From the NCBI GenBank assembly GCA_002150815.3, contig NDFF03000122.1:1-64000 (forward strand): a stretch of DNA of 64,000 nucleotides, in the 5' to 3' direction. The notes under the pieces were generated by a model, which saw only the letters and a list, made by a program, of their open reading frames with translations, was not told the origin of the DNA and did no database searches. This DNA comes from Grammothele lineata. Taxonomy: Eukaryota; Basidiomycota; Agaricomycetes; Polyporales; Polyporaceae. A program made the translations under genes and the position numbers. Positions within the stretch are counted from its first letter, which is position 1, and each line of letters starts with the position of its first letter. Positions 47,325-59,760 of this stretch are shown in pieces.

Positions 47325-50114
47325 TCAGAAGAGGTCGCTCCCAGGGAACAACCCGCTCCCCACCCCGTCCACGTCCTCCTCATCGCTCTCCAAGTGGTGC
47401 TGAGGCTGAGACTGCGCCCCGCGCTGGCTGAGCGGCATCCGCTCGCCCGAGCCCCCGCCCATACCCGTACCCGTCCTCGTCGACGCCTCAGGCGAGAACG
47501 GGTCATCGTGGTCCTGATGTTGCTGGAGCAAAAACCCGGCCGTGCTCTCCTCGGGGGAGTGGTCGACCTCGAACGGGTCCGGGGTCGGTTCGCGCCTTGG
47601 GGGCGGGGCGGGCGCGGACGGACGGTGGTACGCCTGGGGCTGGTGGTGGAAGAACGCCGTGTGCTCGTCCGAGTCTTCTGAGTCCTCCCGGATCGGGGGT
47701 GGGGAGGTCGGGAGGGGCTGTCGGCGGTCGCGCTGCGCGTACGAGTGGGACGGTGCGGGGGAGGGTGTGGGCGGCGCCGGACGGCGGTGTTGCTGCTGTT
47801 GCTGCTGGGGTGTCTGCGAAGGGCGGTTGCGGTTCTCGTACTCGAACTAGAGGAATCGGAGAGTAAGCATCTTGTCGGGGGAGGAAGTGTGTGTAGAGGA
47901 ACACTCACAGCAGAGAAGACCTCCTCCCTCCGGCGCTCGCCGACGTCCTTGTCGATGCAGTAGCAGATGTACAGCGTATCCGCACTTTGGAATCATATGT
48001 CAGCACAACACTTGGCAAGACTAGATCGAGGGACTTACGTATCCTTGACGAGCCCAATGCAGAACAGCCCGACGAGTGCGGTTACGCCCCCCGCGAGTAA
48101 GGACGCTGAAAGGGCAGAGTCTGGGGCACCCAGCGTGTGCGCGACAAACAGATACGTGATCAGCGCGAACGGGAACGTCAGCGTGAGCGGTGCAACCGTC
48201 AGCAATGTCAGTGGAGCTATAAGCATCCAAGACATATCAGCACAGATGCACAAAGACAGGGATGCTTGAGGACGCACGTTCGGTCTTGAACCTCCTCCGG
48301 TAGTTCGCCAGAGACTCGCTCTCTACCGCACCAGTAAGCGCGCGCGCCCTCCTCGCACTGGGGAAGAACGCGTCCCCCGTCAGGCCGGTGTAGATGAGCG
48401 CATACGTGCTCAGCGAATTGGTAGCCGCTTCCAGGTAGCCCACAGCCATACCCGCGCCCACGGTCACTATGCGCATGTATGGCGGAAGGTACGCAGGCAG
48501 AGCGCGAAGGGCCAGGATGAGCAGGCCCAATGCGCGGATGCCGGTAACAATGAGTGCCGAAAGGACGATGGTCCCGAGCGAGGGCTGGGACGCGCGCATG
48601 AGCGCAGCGTGGATCATGTGCGTGGACGTAGGGGGAGGTGGAGGAAGCGCTGGGCTAATATAATTCCGGATATGTTAGCTGAACAACGAACGCTGGAAGA
48701 TGGCACGAAGGAACTTACTCGGCGAAGTACCACGCACCGACGACACCTGCGCACGAAACACGCAACAACCCCTGCGCAACGCCCCACGTCCACAGCCACA
48801 CTCCAATCGTCCCTGCGATAGCCCAGTGTGCCCATTCGCTTGGGTGCCATGCCGATCGAGGGGTGTTGTAGTTGGTCCAGTAGCCTACTAGCAGCAGGCG
48901 GAAAGCGAGGGTCATGAAAGGGATTGAAAGCAAGAACATAGCAAGGAGCACGGCAGGGGAGAGAGCAAGTAGGAAGGGGTTCTCCATGAGAAGGCGGGTG
49001 GTTAGGTTGAGGAGGGAAGAAGCAGTATGGATCTCGCGAGGGAGATTAAGTAGTCGCCGGCCGGTGATGATAGCGAGAACGAGTGGTACGAGGGAAAACA
49101 GCCGCAAACTGACCGGTATCCTAGTGGTTAGCATACAGCGTCCCAGTAAAACTTCAAGAGAACGCACCCAACTGTCTCGCCCCATGTTGGCACTGTGTTC
49201 CCGTCCCACATGAAACTCCCGACGAATGCCCATACCGCAGAGAGGAGCAGGGTCGCAGGGATAAAGACCGAAGTTGCGATCATGACCGGCTTGACGAATA
49301 TTCGGAGGAGGAATACATGCAGATAGCATACAACAGCGCTCACGAAGGTGAGGATCGTGAGTAATGGCACAGTATGCAGGAGGGTGGTGTAACTCCGCTT
49401 CGATGACCCCGGAGGCGCGCTAGTAAGGAAGAGAATGAGGATGGAGAAGAAAAGGCACACGCCGACGCCTGAGAGCCATATTGTCGTCCACACAGAGTCG
49501 TTGAACTTCCTGCGATTACGGGGAACATAGCGTGGGTCGGGCAGCGAGAAGACGTCTACTGGTCGTGTGTGGCCGTCTCGGGGTAGGAGTGACTCTGTGA
49601 GCGATAAAGATACGGCGGTGCGAGGTGGAGGCGGGGTCTGGTACGAGACCGGATGTGGGGGACGGGTGTAGTGGGGGGAGGAGACGCGGGGGTGGAGGAT
49701 ATCGGGAGGCGGTCCGGTCGAGTCGGTAGAGGAGTTGGACGGGGAGGGCGAGGGTGACCGAAGAGGCGACGCATGGGCAAGCCAGCCCTTGCCTCCGTCC
49801 GCATCCGAAACTCCGAGAAGAGGTACTGAGAGAGCCTGTTGGCGAGACATGCCAGGCTCGTCTTCATCGAGGCGGAGATAGGGATCTTCCTCGTCGTGAG
49901 ACATGCCCCTACGGACGGTGGTCCTACTCGCGCTGCTCGCGGCTAGATGAGGGTCGTCGAGGTCGTCGACGGTGGCATGGCGAGGGCTGCCTGGACGAGA
50001 GCCATTGTCTGTTGAGAAGGAGTAGAAGAGGGGTTGGGAGGAGGACAGACTGGATGCGCCGGTCTGCTGCTTGTTGAGGAACTGCGACGCGTAGGCCGCG
50101 AAGGAGGCCGCCAT
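47325..50114 (-). CDS. CTL/Pns1-type choline-transporter-like protein
   Basis: Six exons (50114-49168, 49120-48719, 48654-48278, 48216-48039, 47984-47909, 47846-47325) give 833 aa. About 200 polar, serine/proline-rich residues come first (MAASFAAYASQFLNKQQTG). Then follow about ten hydrophobic segments, starting VWTTIWLSGVGVCLFFSILI. The family's C-terminal block ADTLYICYCIDKDVG is the best landmark. A long Gln/Pro/His-rich tail follows, ending DEEDVDGVGSGLFPGSDLF. The block order is that of SLC44/CTL proteins, represented in yeast by Pns1. Family members are linked to choline or related substrate transport in animals; the yeast role is unclear, so the substrate is not asserted. The Q-rich tail contains a run of five Q codons, a possible length-variable site. 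Confidence 0.9.
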
Positions 50115-50774
50115 GGCGGAGAGAGCTCAGGCCGCGCAAGAGATATGCGCCAGCGTGGAGGACGCGTGCAGGAAGAAGAGGAGATTATCGGGAGGAAGGC
50201 TGGGCCTCCTGCAGCTGGTGGGCGTCGAGGTGAGGGTTACATAGACGTCGCTTGCCCACTCCGTCAACTTCAAGTCCTCGGCGCCGCCACCCGCACCCTG
50301 CCACACCACCGCAGAATCCCAAACTGACTCGATCCTCATCCCGAGCCTCCTGTGTTTCTCTGCGCCTGCTCTGCTATATATTGTAACGACTGCTGTGGCG
50401 TCCAGGGCGCGCAATGCATGGCTGATGGCCATCAAGGGCTTCGTAGGACGTGCCCAAACAGATGATCCTGCGGGGATTCGAACTCGGCCTCGCGGAGGCC
50501 GCGGGGTCTGGCGGCTCTGGCGGCTGCGAGCGGCTGCGACGCCTCCGACAGACGCGTGTGGCACGCGGCGTGCGTCATCTTTGGCGGCCTGTTTCCGCCC
50601 AGTGAGGTCTCTCCTCCCTCCCTCTAGCCTCCTCCCACCTCGTCACGTCCGCCCCGTCTTGTCTCGCTTATAGCTCAAACGTCAAGGCCTGGCATGCTCC
50701 TTAGCTCCGTCTCTGCCTAAGCCCCTTTCATCCTGCTCCCCGTCGTCCCCCCAGAGGGCTCCAACAACCTCGCC
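50115..50774. promoter_or_regulatory. Divergent promoter region (choline-transporter-like / F-box-LRR)
   Basis: 660 bp between two outward-facing genes. TATATA lies at 50375-50380, some 260 bp before the transporter start. Pyrimidine-rich sequence precedes the plus-strand ATG at 50775. A B-box-like word near 50478 was examined and rejected as a tRNA. Confidence 0.45.
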
Positions 50775-52414
50775 ATGTCCATCCGTTACCGCTGGAACTT
50801 CGATGTCCTCACCGAGATATTCGAGCATCTTGCACCCACCACCTTCCCGGCCGCCATAGAGGATCAGCCCGGGCTGGCCGCTCTCGCACGTTGCGCCCGA
50901 ACAAGCCGACTCTTCTTTGCACCAGCAGTGGAAGTGCTCTGGCGAGAAGTCGACTCAGTCGCTGTCATTGCCGGTGTATTGTCTCCCTACATGCAGAGGA
51001 CCAAAGGCAGGAACGGGTCACAGAGCTACGTACGTCTCTTCTGCCCACCTATTGCTCGAGTGGTGTGTAACATTCCGCGCTTTAGAAACTCGTCGGAGAC
51101 GTTCCCGAGAATACGTACAACCGGTTGCGTTTCTATGCCGGTTGCATACGGAGGATAGCGCACCGCGCGGACATGTCTAGGATACACCCGTCGGTGTTCG
51201 TGCAGTTACACAAGCCTCTCCAAGGCAAGCCTTTATTCTCTGCGCTTGAGGTTCTACGTTGGCACCAGCGCGTCGACGGAGACCCCCTCGACATCATCCC
51301 CTTCGTCTCTACCTCTCTACGGGAGTTGGTTGTCACCGGCATTGGGATGCAAACAGTCTCGGGCCCCATCAGTGCCGAGCTGGATTCCCACATCGTCACA
51401 CTCGTCCAAGAGTTCCTCCAGATCCTCAACAACAGCGCCGCCTCGCTCGAGACCCTTACCCTCTCCGGGCGCGTCTACGCCTCCGCGATCGTCCAGCTTG
51501 CCGCGCTCAAGAACCTCAAGTCGCTGCGGATCATCAACTTCGCGCACCAAGGCTTCTTACCCCTGCATCACCCCGTCCTTCAATCCTGCGCTACACTCGG
51601 CCTGCAGGAGTTCTGCATCTCCCTTACCGGCGACTCCGCACCCCTCATGGCCGAGGCCTTCGCTTCGGGCTTCCACTCCCTCCGCACTCTCCGCGTGCAC
51701 GGCACCCTCGCGCTCGTCGCCCGCCTTCTCGAGCACGTCACCTCCACGGAGCTCACTACATTCGGCGTCTTCGTCCCCCGCCCAGACCCCTGGCAAGACT
51801 ACCGCGCCTGCCTATCCGTACTCGCACGGCAGTTCGCCCCCTCCCTCCGCACCGTCTCCCTCTCCGGCTCCTGGGCGGGCTGCCCCGCCCCGCTCGACAT
51901 CCTCGGGCCGCTGCTCGACCTCCCGCACCTCGAGGCCGTCTCCGTCGTGAGCGGCACGGGCGTCGCGCTCTCCCTCGCCGAGAGCGACGCGCAGGCGCTC
52001 GCGCGCGCGTGGCCCCGCCTCCGCACGCTCACGCTGCTCTACCACCCCGCGTTCGCCGCGCTCCCGCTCGACGCGCTGTCGGCGTTCGCGACGCACTGCC
52101 CGGACCTGCGCACGCTCGCGCTCACGTCTGTCGACCTCCGCGCGTCGTGGTGCGCCTCGCCTGCGCCGGACAAGAAGGAAGCGGGGGAGACGAAGCCCGG
52201 CCGAGCGCTGCGACATATCTGGCTCGCGGGCGACGTGGACAAGACGCAGGTGGGACGGGTCGCGCGAGCGATCGATGGGATGTTCCCCGACCTCGACCTC
52301 GGCCCGTTCGACTGCCCGTGGCACCCGTCGTGGAATCCGCAGAGCTGGAAGAAGGTCCTGGATGGGCTGAGGGTCGCGAAGACGGAGCGGCGGGGCAGGC
52401 TCTTGTGCGCATAG
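50775..52414 (+). CDS. F-box / leucine-rich-repeat protein
   Basis: Exons 50775-51029 and 51086-52414, with a 56-nt intron, give 527 aa. The start MSIRYRWNFDVLTEIFEHLA leads into a degenerate F-box (LAALARCARTSRLFFAPAVE, then VLWREVD), the common basidiomycete arrangement. The rest alternates leucine-rich units such as LETLTLSGRVYASAIVQLA, LKSLRIINF and LRTLALTSVDL. The C-terminus has WLAGDVDKTQVGRVARAID. It probably serves as a substrate receptor of an SCF ubiquitin ligase; the target is unknown. Long frames on the other strand and in frame 2 here are shadows of the very GC-rich third codon positions. Confidence 0.85.
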
Positions 52415-53481
52415 ACAGGGGTATGTCGAGGTTTCTTTTTGCCTTAGATCGTGCGTTTCTGACACCGGTCGTTGTAGGGTGTGGTGTTTCGGTTCTATAG
52501 TGTTAAATGAGGGACGTTAATGTGCGCGGCGACATGCGTTTAGCTATCCCTCGCGTGTTGTCTCTACCCTATCGTACATCATGCCTAACCTATTTTGACT
52601 ACGATACTACGCCGGTAATCCTCCTTGTAGCGTCAGTACATACGTCCCCATTATGTCCATCCTCGTCTCCTCGCCATCATCACCATCATCCTAAACTGTG
52701 CTCTGTACATTTGCTCTCGTCCACGCACTGCTATTTGCTCTCTGCTCCCCCACCATCATCATCATATTCAAAACCCACTGGTAGACACATCACTCTCTTT
52801 TGCATCTCTCGTCTCTTGGATCTATCGTCACGTCTCTTGCTGGTCAGGCTCTGTATCGTACATACATGTCTGGAACGGTCGCCACTAGTAGTGTGTTACA
52901 CGAAGCCGGTACTACGTGTGGAATTTTTTGTTCTGCGGCGAGGCCGCGGTGAGGTTAGGCCCGGTGCTGATGTCGATGTCGGTAATCGCACACATTTGAT
53001 ATTTTTCTGTGCACGACTGTACCACGTCCTACGTACGCGTACACGCTAGACTCTAGTTGTCTGCGCGTACCTAGGAAACTTACACCAACCTCGAGGGTAT
53101 CTTCTGGGTGGACTTCCTGATCGGTCATGCGGTGCTCTGCGCGCAGAGTGGCAGATTTCCGTTTTTCCGCCGCGGAAGCTCTCCGGCCGGATCTTGTAGA
53201 TACCTTCTCCGTGGTGGCCAGATACGTCCACGCAGGGTTGTGGAGGACGGAGACGTTTCGCCACACCTTGTTCCTTCGTTTGCACCGCTGCTCGAAACAC
53301 CGGCGGCAAGGAGTGGCAAGATCCCAAAACGTCCAGTGCATTTTCTTGCCATAGGGGCTTCCAAAATGAGTCAGTGTTTCGAGCGCTCTCACTTTCACTA
53401 TCCTCCATGCTCGCGATCAAACCACAAAATCCCAGCGCACCCAGTCGCTGACTAGTACTCCTCCCCACAGGCAAACTCCCG
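52415..53481. other. Spacer before TYR1
   Basis: About 1.07 kb. The first half is pyrimidine-rich with CATCAT runs near 52670-52690 and 52754. Between 53100 and 53400 both strands hold open frames of 75-195 codons, none recognisable. CCCCACAG at 53463-53470 looks like a 3' splice site, so a 5'-UTR intron of TYR1 is possible. Confidence 0.4.
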
Positions 53482-55167
53482 ATGCTGGCCGTCAGACCGG
53501 ACGTCACGCCAGACGCACCCGTCGAGGAGCAGCCTGCGATCGGGCTCATCGGCGTGGGCGCGATGGGCGCGCTGTATGCGCGGCGCCTCTCGGAAGCGGG
53601 CTGGAAGAAGCGAGTAGTACCGAGTGACATGCCTTCTCGAGGTGACCCTCGTGCTGACGTGCCACATTTAGGATCTACATATGCGACCTGCCGGAAAAGT
53701 TCGAGGCGTTGAAGGAGAAGTGGGCGGGTGCGTGTTGTTGATTCTTCGTATCCGCTGTAGGGACCACGATTGTCTGATCCATTCTCTACTACAGGTGTAC
53801 CGGGGATTCACGTCCTCAAGGACGGACACCTCGTGTCTCGCGTGTCAGATTTCATCATGTACTCTGTCGAGGCCGAGTTCATTGACCGCGTCGTGGCGGA
53901 GTTCGGGCCGTGTAAGGACTCTGTCTCTTACTGGGCTCGAAGTCGTTAACTCGTATCTCCTGACAGCAACGAAGGTCGGTGCGGTGGTCTCGGGCCAGAC
54001 ATCAGTCAAGGCCCCTGAAAAGAAGGCGTTTGAGAAGTACCTCCCCGAGGATGTCCACATCGTCTCTTGTCACTCGCTGCACGGGCCGACGGTCCCCACA
54101 GCTGGCCAGCCGCTGGTGCGTTCTCCAAGTCGAATGTCGTACTCCTGAGGCTCATGCTTGTGATAGATCCTCATCCATCACCGAGCGAGTGACGATGCGC
54201 TCACTCTGGTCGAGCATATCCTGGCGCCGTTAGAATCACGCTACGTCTACCTCTCCTACGAAGAGCATGACGTCGTGACCGCAACCACCCAAGCCACCAC
54301 CCACGCCGCCTTCCTAAGGTACGCCTTTATACTATTACATTGCATTTCTCCCGCTCACCCGACCTCTTTAGCATGGGTACCGCTTGGCACAGCTCCGCGT
54401 CTTACCCATGGGAGCACGGGCTCTACGTGGGCGGCATCGAGACCGTCAAAGTGAACATCATGCTCCGCATCTACTCCAACAAGTGGCACGTCTATGCCGG
54501 CCTCGCGATCCTCAACCCCTCCGCCCGCGTGCAGATCGACCAATACGCCCGCTCGACGACTGAGATCTTCAAGCTCATGCTCGCGGGGGACGCCCCCGCC
54601 CTCCGCGCCCGCATCTACGACGCCCGCGCCAGAGTCTTCGGCACCGCCCCCGCCCGCGACGCCCCGCCCATCCTCCTCTCCGAAGACGTCCTCGACCGCT
54701 TCTCGCTCGGCAAGAAGCCCGCGGAGGGCAACGGCAACGGCGGCCCGACCTCCCCAGGAGGTACGTGGAAGCAGGCCCCGCCCAACTCGCACCTCTCCCT
54801 CCTCGCGATGGTCGACTGCTGGGCCGCGCTCGGCATCCAGCCGTACATCCACCTCTCGCTCGCCGCGACGCCGATCTTCCGGCTCTGGATCGGCGTCGCG
54901 GAGTACCTCTTCCGGAGCGAGGCGCGCCTCGACGCCGCGCTCGCCGCGGCGGTGAGCGAGACGACGCACCGCCAGCACGACCTCGAGTTCGTCGTCGCCG
55001 CGCGGGGGTGGAACCAGTGCGTGTTGTTTGGGAATTTTGACTTTTACAAGGAGCGGTTCTTGCACACCGCGAACTTCTTTGAGTCGAGGTTCGAGGAGGC
55101 GAACAAGGTCGGCTCGGCGATGATACAGGCCCTCATGGATAGCTCGTCGGAGACCAAGACGGCATGA
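53482..55167 (+). CDS. TYR1: Prephenate dehydrogenase (NADP+)
   Basis: Six exons (53482-53609, 53672-53727, 53795-53911, 53967-54115, 54167-54318, 54372-55167) give 465 aa. The Rossmann motif GLIGVGAMGALYARRLSEAG starts at about residue 21. IYICDLPEKFEALKEKW, DGHLVSRVSDFIMYSVEAE and AVVSGQTSVKAPEKKAFEKY follow, then VSCHSLHGP, YLSYEEHDVVTATTQATTHA, and the helical C-terminal domain with IMLRIYSNKWHVYAGLAI and NSHLSLLAMVDCW. This is the order of fungal Tyr1, which oxidatively decarboxylates prephenate to 4-hydroxyphenylpyruvate for tyrosine. Intron 1 (53610-53671) fits the frame only with a GC donor (GCGAGT). An insert rich in Gly/Asn precedes the NSHLSLL block. Convergent with ILV2. Confidence 0.93.
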
Positions 55168-55622
55168 AAAGAGGTGATTCATAGTAATTGTCGGGATATC
55201 AGTGTAACAACAGCCTTGTACGACCCCAACCTAGTGCCTGTAAAATCGTGTTATCGTTATGAGGGGGTATTTGTGCTTCTCAGGAATCATAGTTCGTGAA
55301 CAACGTGAGGCTTGACAAGCACACGGTCACAACATGAAGCGCGAAAAACCGATGGCCCCCTGCGGCCTTTTCCAAGCTGTGGTAAAATGTAGTAGATACA
55401 AGGGTACGCCCCGAGGAGGGACTTTTGCTTCTTCCCTAATGCAATGAGCAACCGACGAATACATGCAAGTGAGTACGCCCCAGCTGCGACAGTGACATAT
55501 ATGTAGTAGTAATGCGTAAATGCAGGTTGGAGAGAACGGGCGAGTGTTCCCGACGTGCGTAGATTAAACGTAACTGTAGCAGATGAACCCCGAAAACGGT
55601 TCATAGAGCAGTCAAGGGGGGT
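55168..55622. other. Convergent 3' spacer between TYR1 and ILV2
   Basis: 455 bp holding the 3' ends of the two amino-acid biosynthesis genes. No gene or repeat noticed. Confidence 0.45.
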
Positions 55623-57944
55623 TCACTGCTTTTTGTGGGAGGCGTACGCCTCGCGGAATGTGGGGTGGAGCAACTGCTCGTGGAGAGCCTTGCCCGCAGG
55701 GACCTGAGAAAGCATGATGAATCTCCTGTGCGTGGAGTTTGGGACCAATCAATGCTTACCATAGGGAACACATGCTCGTTAGTCTCAACCAAGCACTCCA
55801 TGAGGACGGGCTTCGAGTCATCGTACTCGAGGAACTCCTTCATCTTCGCCGGCAGGTCTTCGGCGCGCTCACAGCGAATGGCGTGAACACCCATGGCTCT
55901 CGCAAGCGCGATGAAGTCGGGGTTCGTCATACGCGTGTGCGCGTACCGCGCATCGTAGAAGAGGTCTAGCAATCGCAAGTCAATGGCTTCGTTTTTAGCT
56001 ACAGGAAACTGTGGAACACGTACCTTGCCACTGGAGCACCATGCCCTGGAACTCGTTGTTCAGAACGAGCACCTTGACACCGATGCCGTATTGCGACGCG
56101 GTCTGGAGCTCCATCGCGGTCATGCTGAACGACGCATCACCGTCGACGTCGACGACAGTCTTGTTGGGAGCCCCGACCTTCGCACCAATGGCAGACGGGA
56201 GACCGAAGCCCATGGTCTGGGGAAACCGGTCAGAAACACGCACCTCTTACAAGAAAGAGTACAATGCTTACGCCAAGACCACCAGAGGTAACCATCGAGC
56301 GGGGGTGCCTCCACCGGTAGAACTGCGCGGCCCACATCTGGTGCTGGCCGACGCCAGTCGTGACGATGACGTCATCTTTCCTGTGCGCCGTCTGCGCGTC
56401 GAGCTCCTCAATGACCTCCTGGGGCTTCATCGCCACACCGGGCTGGCTCTTCTCGTACGTGAACGGGTACTTCTTCTTCCAGTCCCGGATGTCGTCAAAC
56501 CATTCTTTCCTCTGCGACGACTTGATGAGCGGCGCGAGGGCTGCCATGTTCGCAATGACGTCTCCAAGAACGGGGACGGACGCTTCGACGACCTTGTTGA
56601 TGTTCTTGGGCTGGATCTCGAAGTGGATGATACCACCACGACCCTGGAGCGCAGCCGCACGCGCTGCGGGCGCAAAGAGGTCAACCTTGCCCGTCACGCG
56701 ATCGTCAAACCGCGCGCCGAGCGCGATGATCACGTCCGCCTCCTGCATCGCGAGGTTCGCGTACGCGGACCCGTGCATGCCGAGCATGTGCAGCGACTTC
56801 TCGTCCGTCTCGTCGAACGCGCCGAGGCCCTGGAGCGTCGTCGTGACGGGGATGTTGCCCTGGTCCGCGATCTGCTTGAGTAGCTTGGGGCCGAGAGGAG
56901 AGGAGAGGACGCCGTTTCCGGCGTAGATGACCGGCCGCTTAGCCTGGTTGATGAGCCTCGCGGCTTGCTCTATTTGTGCAGCGTCGATGGGCTGGTCGGT
57001 AGGGTACAGAGGGTTGGCAGGGAGCCCGAGGGGCTTGCCCGGGGTAGTAGCCTTGTAGGGCAGAGGCGTCTTCAGGATGCCAGCGGTGATGTCCTTCGGC
57101 AGGTCGACGAGGACAGGACCTGGCCTACCCGAGGTGGCAATCTTGAACGCCTCGTTGATACGGCGAGGAAGCTCGGCAATGTCCTTCACCATAACGTTCC
57201 ACTTGGTGCATGCCCTCGAGATGCCAACGACGTCGGCCTCCTGGAAAGCGTCGGAGCCAATAGCGGATGTGGCTACCTGGCCGCAGAAGACGACGAGAGG
57301 AAGACCGTCGCTGAGGGCGTCCTGCATGGCAGTGACGACATTCGTCGCACCGGGACCAGAGGTCACGAGGACAACACCGGGCTTGCCCGTTACGCGAGCG
57401 TAGCCCTCGGCCATGTGTCCCGCGCCCTGCTCATGTCTGGGAAGAAAGAATTCGAACTGTGGGGAGTTGTAGATGGCATCGAAAACGGGGAGGATAGCTC
57501 CTCCGGGGTATCCGAAAATGTGCTTGACGCCGTGGCGGACCATCATCTCGTGGAAGATCTGGCCGCCGGACATGCCGACAAAGGAATGGTCGAGGGGGCC
57601 TTCCGTATGCGGGGGAAGAGACGGTGGGGGGTAAGGAACGTTGTTTCTCGAAGGCAACTGCTGGTAGCCCGGCGCGGGAGACGGCCGACTGCGCGTGTAC
57701 AGTATCTAAGTATTTTATGCTACGTGAAAACAGAAAAATGGCAGACGTACACAGTAGATGAGGTAGCAGTAGCCTCGCGAGCACTGGACCTGCTGATATT
57801 CCTGGCATGCTCCCGCACCCTTGACTTGGCATCGAGCATGGACGCGCTCGAGCCCGCGACGGTTGAGCGTGCGCGCGCAAAGTTGGCGGGCGTGGCCACC
57901 TTCGAGGCGGCCGACACGCGGATCCTTGAAGCTGAGAGAGACAT
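55623..57944 (-). CDS. ILV2: Acetolactate synthase catalytic subunit, mitochondrial
   Basis: Five exons (57944-57751, 57688-56272, 56216-56024, 55965-55760, 55703-55623) give 696 aa. The N-terminal 60 or so residues (MSLSASRIRVSAASKVATPA) are rich in Ser, Ala and Arg with almost no acidic residues, as expected of a mitochondrial presequence. The TPP-enzyme fold follows: IFGYPGGAILPVFDAI, catalytic Glu at about 151 in PRHEQGAGHMAEGYARVTG, and VTSGPGATNVVTAMQDA. The TPP/Mg2+ motif starts VDVDGDASFSM at about 560 and ends in NN at about 590. The enzyme condenses two pyruvates, or pyruvate with 2-oxobutyrate, in the first common step to valine, leucine and isoleucine. It needs FAD and usually a regulatory subunit (Ilv6), which is not in the window. 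Confidence 0.95.
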
Positions 57945-58046
57945 GCTTGCGGGCGGCGGCGACGAGGCGGCGACGGGGCGAGAGCAAGGAGGGATCCAGA
58001 GGAAAGCCTGGCCTAGGAGTCAAAATCGACGAGCTATAAACACCCC

Positions 58047-58053
58047 GAGTCAT
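58047..58053 (-). promoter_or_regulatory. Gcn4/Cpc1-type site upstream of ILV2
   Basis: The minus strand reads ATGACTC about 100 bp upstream of the ILV2 start. TGACTC is the core recognised by Gcn4-type bZIP activators of general amino-acid control, and ILV2 is a known target in yeast. Sequence match plus position only. Confidence 0.5.
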
Positions 58054-59760
58054 TTAGCTCTCCACTCGTCACCTGATTCCTCTCCCCAGAATAGAAGCGT
58101 CCAGCCCCTTCGGGTTAGGGCTCTGGCTCACCGGCGGTATTATAAACGCCCGGCGACTCGACCTGGGCGCGATCGTCCACCGTTTTCCCGCCCCACTGTC
58201 CGCTCCGGACTCTTGCTCTAGTCAGCTTACTGCGGGACGGTCCAACTTCGCTCTGGAAAAGGAGAGACCAGTGCTAATAGCACGTCGATGCTTACCACAA
58301 GATCGTGATACATACCAGCGATGTGGACCTTGGACAAAAGGGTTCCTGACACAGAATCTCTCAATCCCCACCGTGTTTAGGGTCATCCGCACCGACTTAC
58401 CGCCACTTCTTCAGCCTAGGATATTTCGAGGTCCACGAGGCTACACCGAAAGGTCTACAAGTATCTATCCACCGGACCATGGGACCAGGTAGCTGCTTCT
58501 TCCGACACATTGTCCCGGGGTGTAGCGCTCAAGCGACGAGCTTCCATATGTGCGTGGCGTTCTGGAATGGCTCGTTTCCATACCTGGACATGCTGGTTAA
58601 CTCTATGCCTCCACGCGGAGAAGGCGTTGGGGGGAGAACGACAACGGCGGATTTCAGCCTTTCTGTGCCTAGCGATGCACATAACGGGAATTGAGCGCGT
58701 TAATAGAGACATCCAATCCGAACTATCAGAGAGCGTAATCAAGAACGCTTCCGCGCCGAGTCCGAAATACCACGAGTGATCCGTCGCATGTTTCACTTTC
58801 GGTCTTCATAATTAATGCCTCGCCGCAAAAATGGCGCTCAAATGGTACCGGGTGCTCTCCCGCACTCGCCTCGTCAAGGCCGACAACCTTACCAGCCGCT
58901 GTTCTCGACGTCTACAAATTCATGGAGTACACGTGTTGAGAACGTATGTGCCCAGCCAATCCAGCTGATCACCAGCATCCAGCATACATCTTGTTCAATC
59001 AGCTTGGCCACGGCAGAGGGGCGGCCGTTGGCACCTGCTTGGTGACCTTGGTCGCAAAATGTTATGTCGCGACGACCGCTCTGTCCGACATCCCCGTGGC
59101 CGGCGTTGACTCGTGCCTGAGCTTAAGTTCGTCATACCAGACATCATCGCGATCGCCAACAACCTTGTTCACGCGGATGTCAAAAGAGGATAGGGCGCAG
59201 GCTTGGCTGTCATCCGTTCCTCATCCGGCGCGACAAAAAACTTGGACTTCGCTTAAGCGACATATCAAATTCGAAAAGACATCGACGGCGAGTAGCCGTA
59301 GGTGTCCGCGGTGGTGTATATATGATACAGCATTAGTACAAAGTACAACAGCGTATAAATGGCGTAGGCGCATTGTCACCGACGGCGCCACGAGAATGTC
59401 TTGGCTTGGCCTAGTTGGTAGCCATATACGTCAGGTCGTGGGTGCTTGTAGGCAGGGCATGCGGCGGCGCTGTATAAAGCGCCCTCCACATCGACCGCCG
59501 AATCCCACCGGCGATGCTGCCGGTGTGGAAACAGTCGGACCACCGGTAGAGCCGGCCCTATACCCGCCAAACTGTGGGGGCGACGGCGTCTTGGCTGCAG
59601 CAATCTTCACTACAACCTGTCTCCGAGCGAGGCTCGAGCTGTGACGAGGAAGGCGGACGAGTGTTAGAACCGCCGCCACCGGGAGCGAATCCGACGGGAA
59701 CGCACCACTCTCCAAAAGCGCGCAGACGTTGACGCGCGAGAAGGCGGGCTGCGGGGAACG
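58054..59760. other. Gene-poor spacer upstream of ILV2
   Basis: About 1.7 kb. The part next to ILV2 is promoter. Frames such as 58946-59644 (plus) and 59715-59431 (minus) overlap, have no recognised domain and look noncoding or decayed. No repeat or RNA gene noticed. Confidence 0.4.

Noticed and set aside
50460..50580. tRNA-like B box (GAGTTCGAATCC on the minus strand)
   Set aside because: The flanking bases do not form a T stem, no A box or acceptor partner is found upstream, and no cloverleaf closes.
51259..52500. 413-codon frame overlapping the F-box/LRR gene
   Set aside because: Arg/Pro/Ala-rich shadow of the GC-rich codons; the real gene has conserved LRR and F-box sequence in another frame.
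54355..55182. 275-codon antisense frame over TYR1
   Set aside because: Shadow of the conserved TYR1 last exon; composition dominated by Arg, Val, Glu and Gly.
58946..59644. 232-codon plus-strand frame upstream of ILV2
   Set aside because: No recognised domain, broken in related frames, low protein-likeness; left as spacer.
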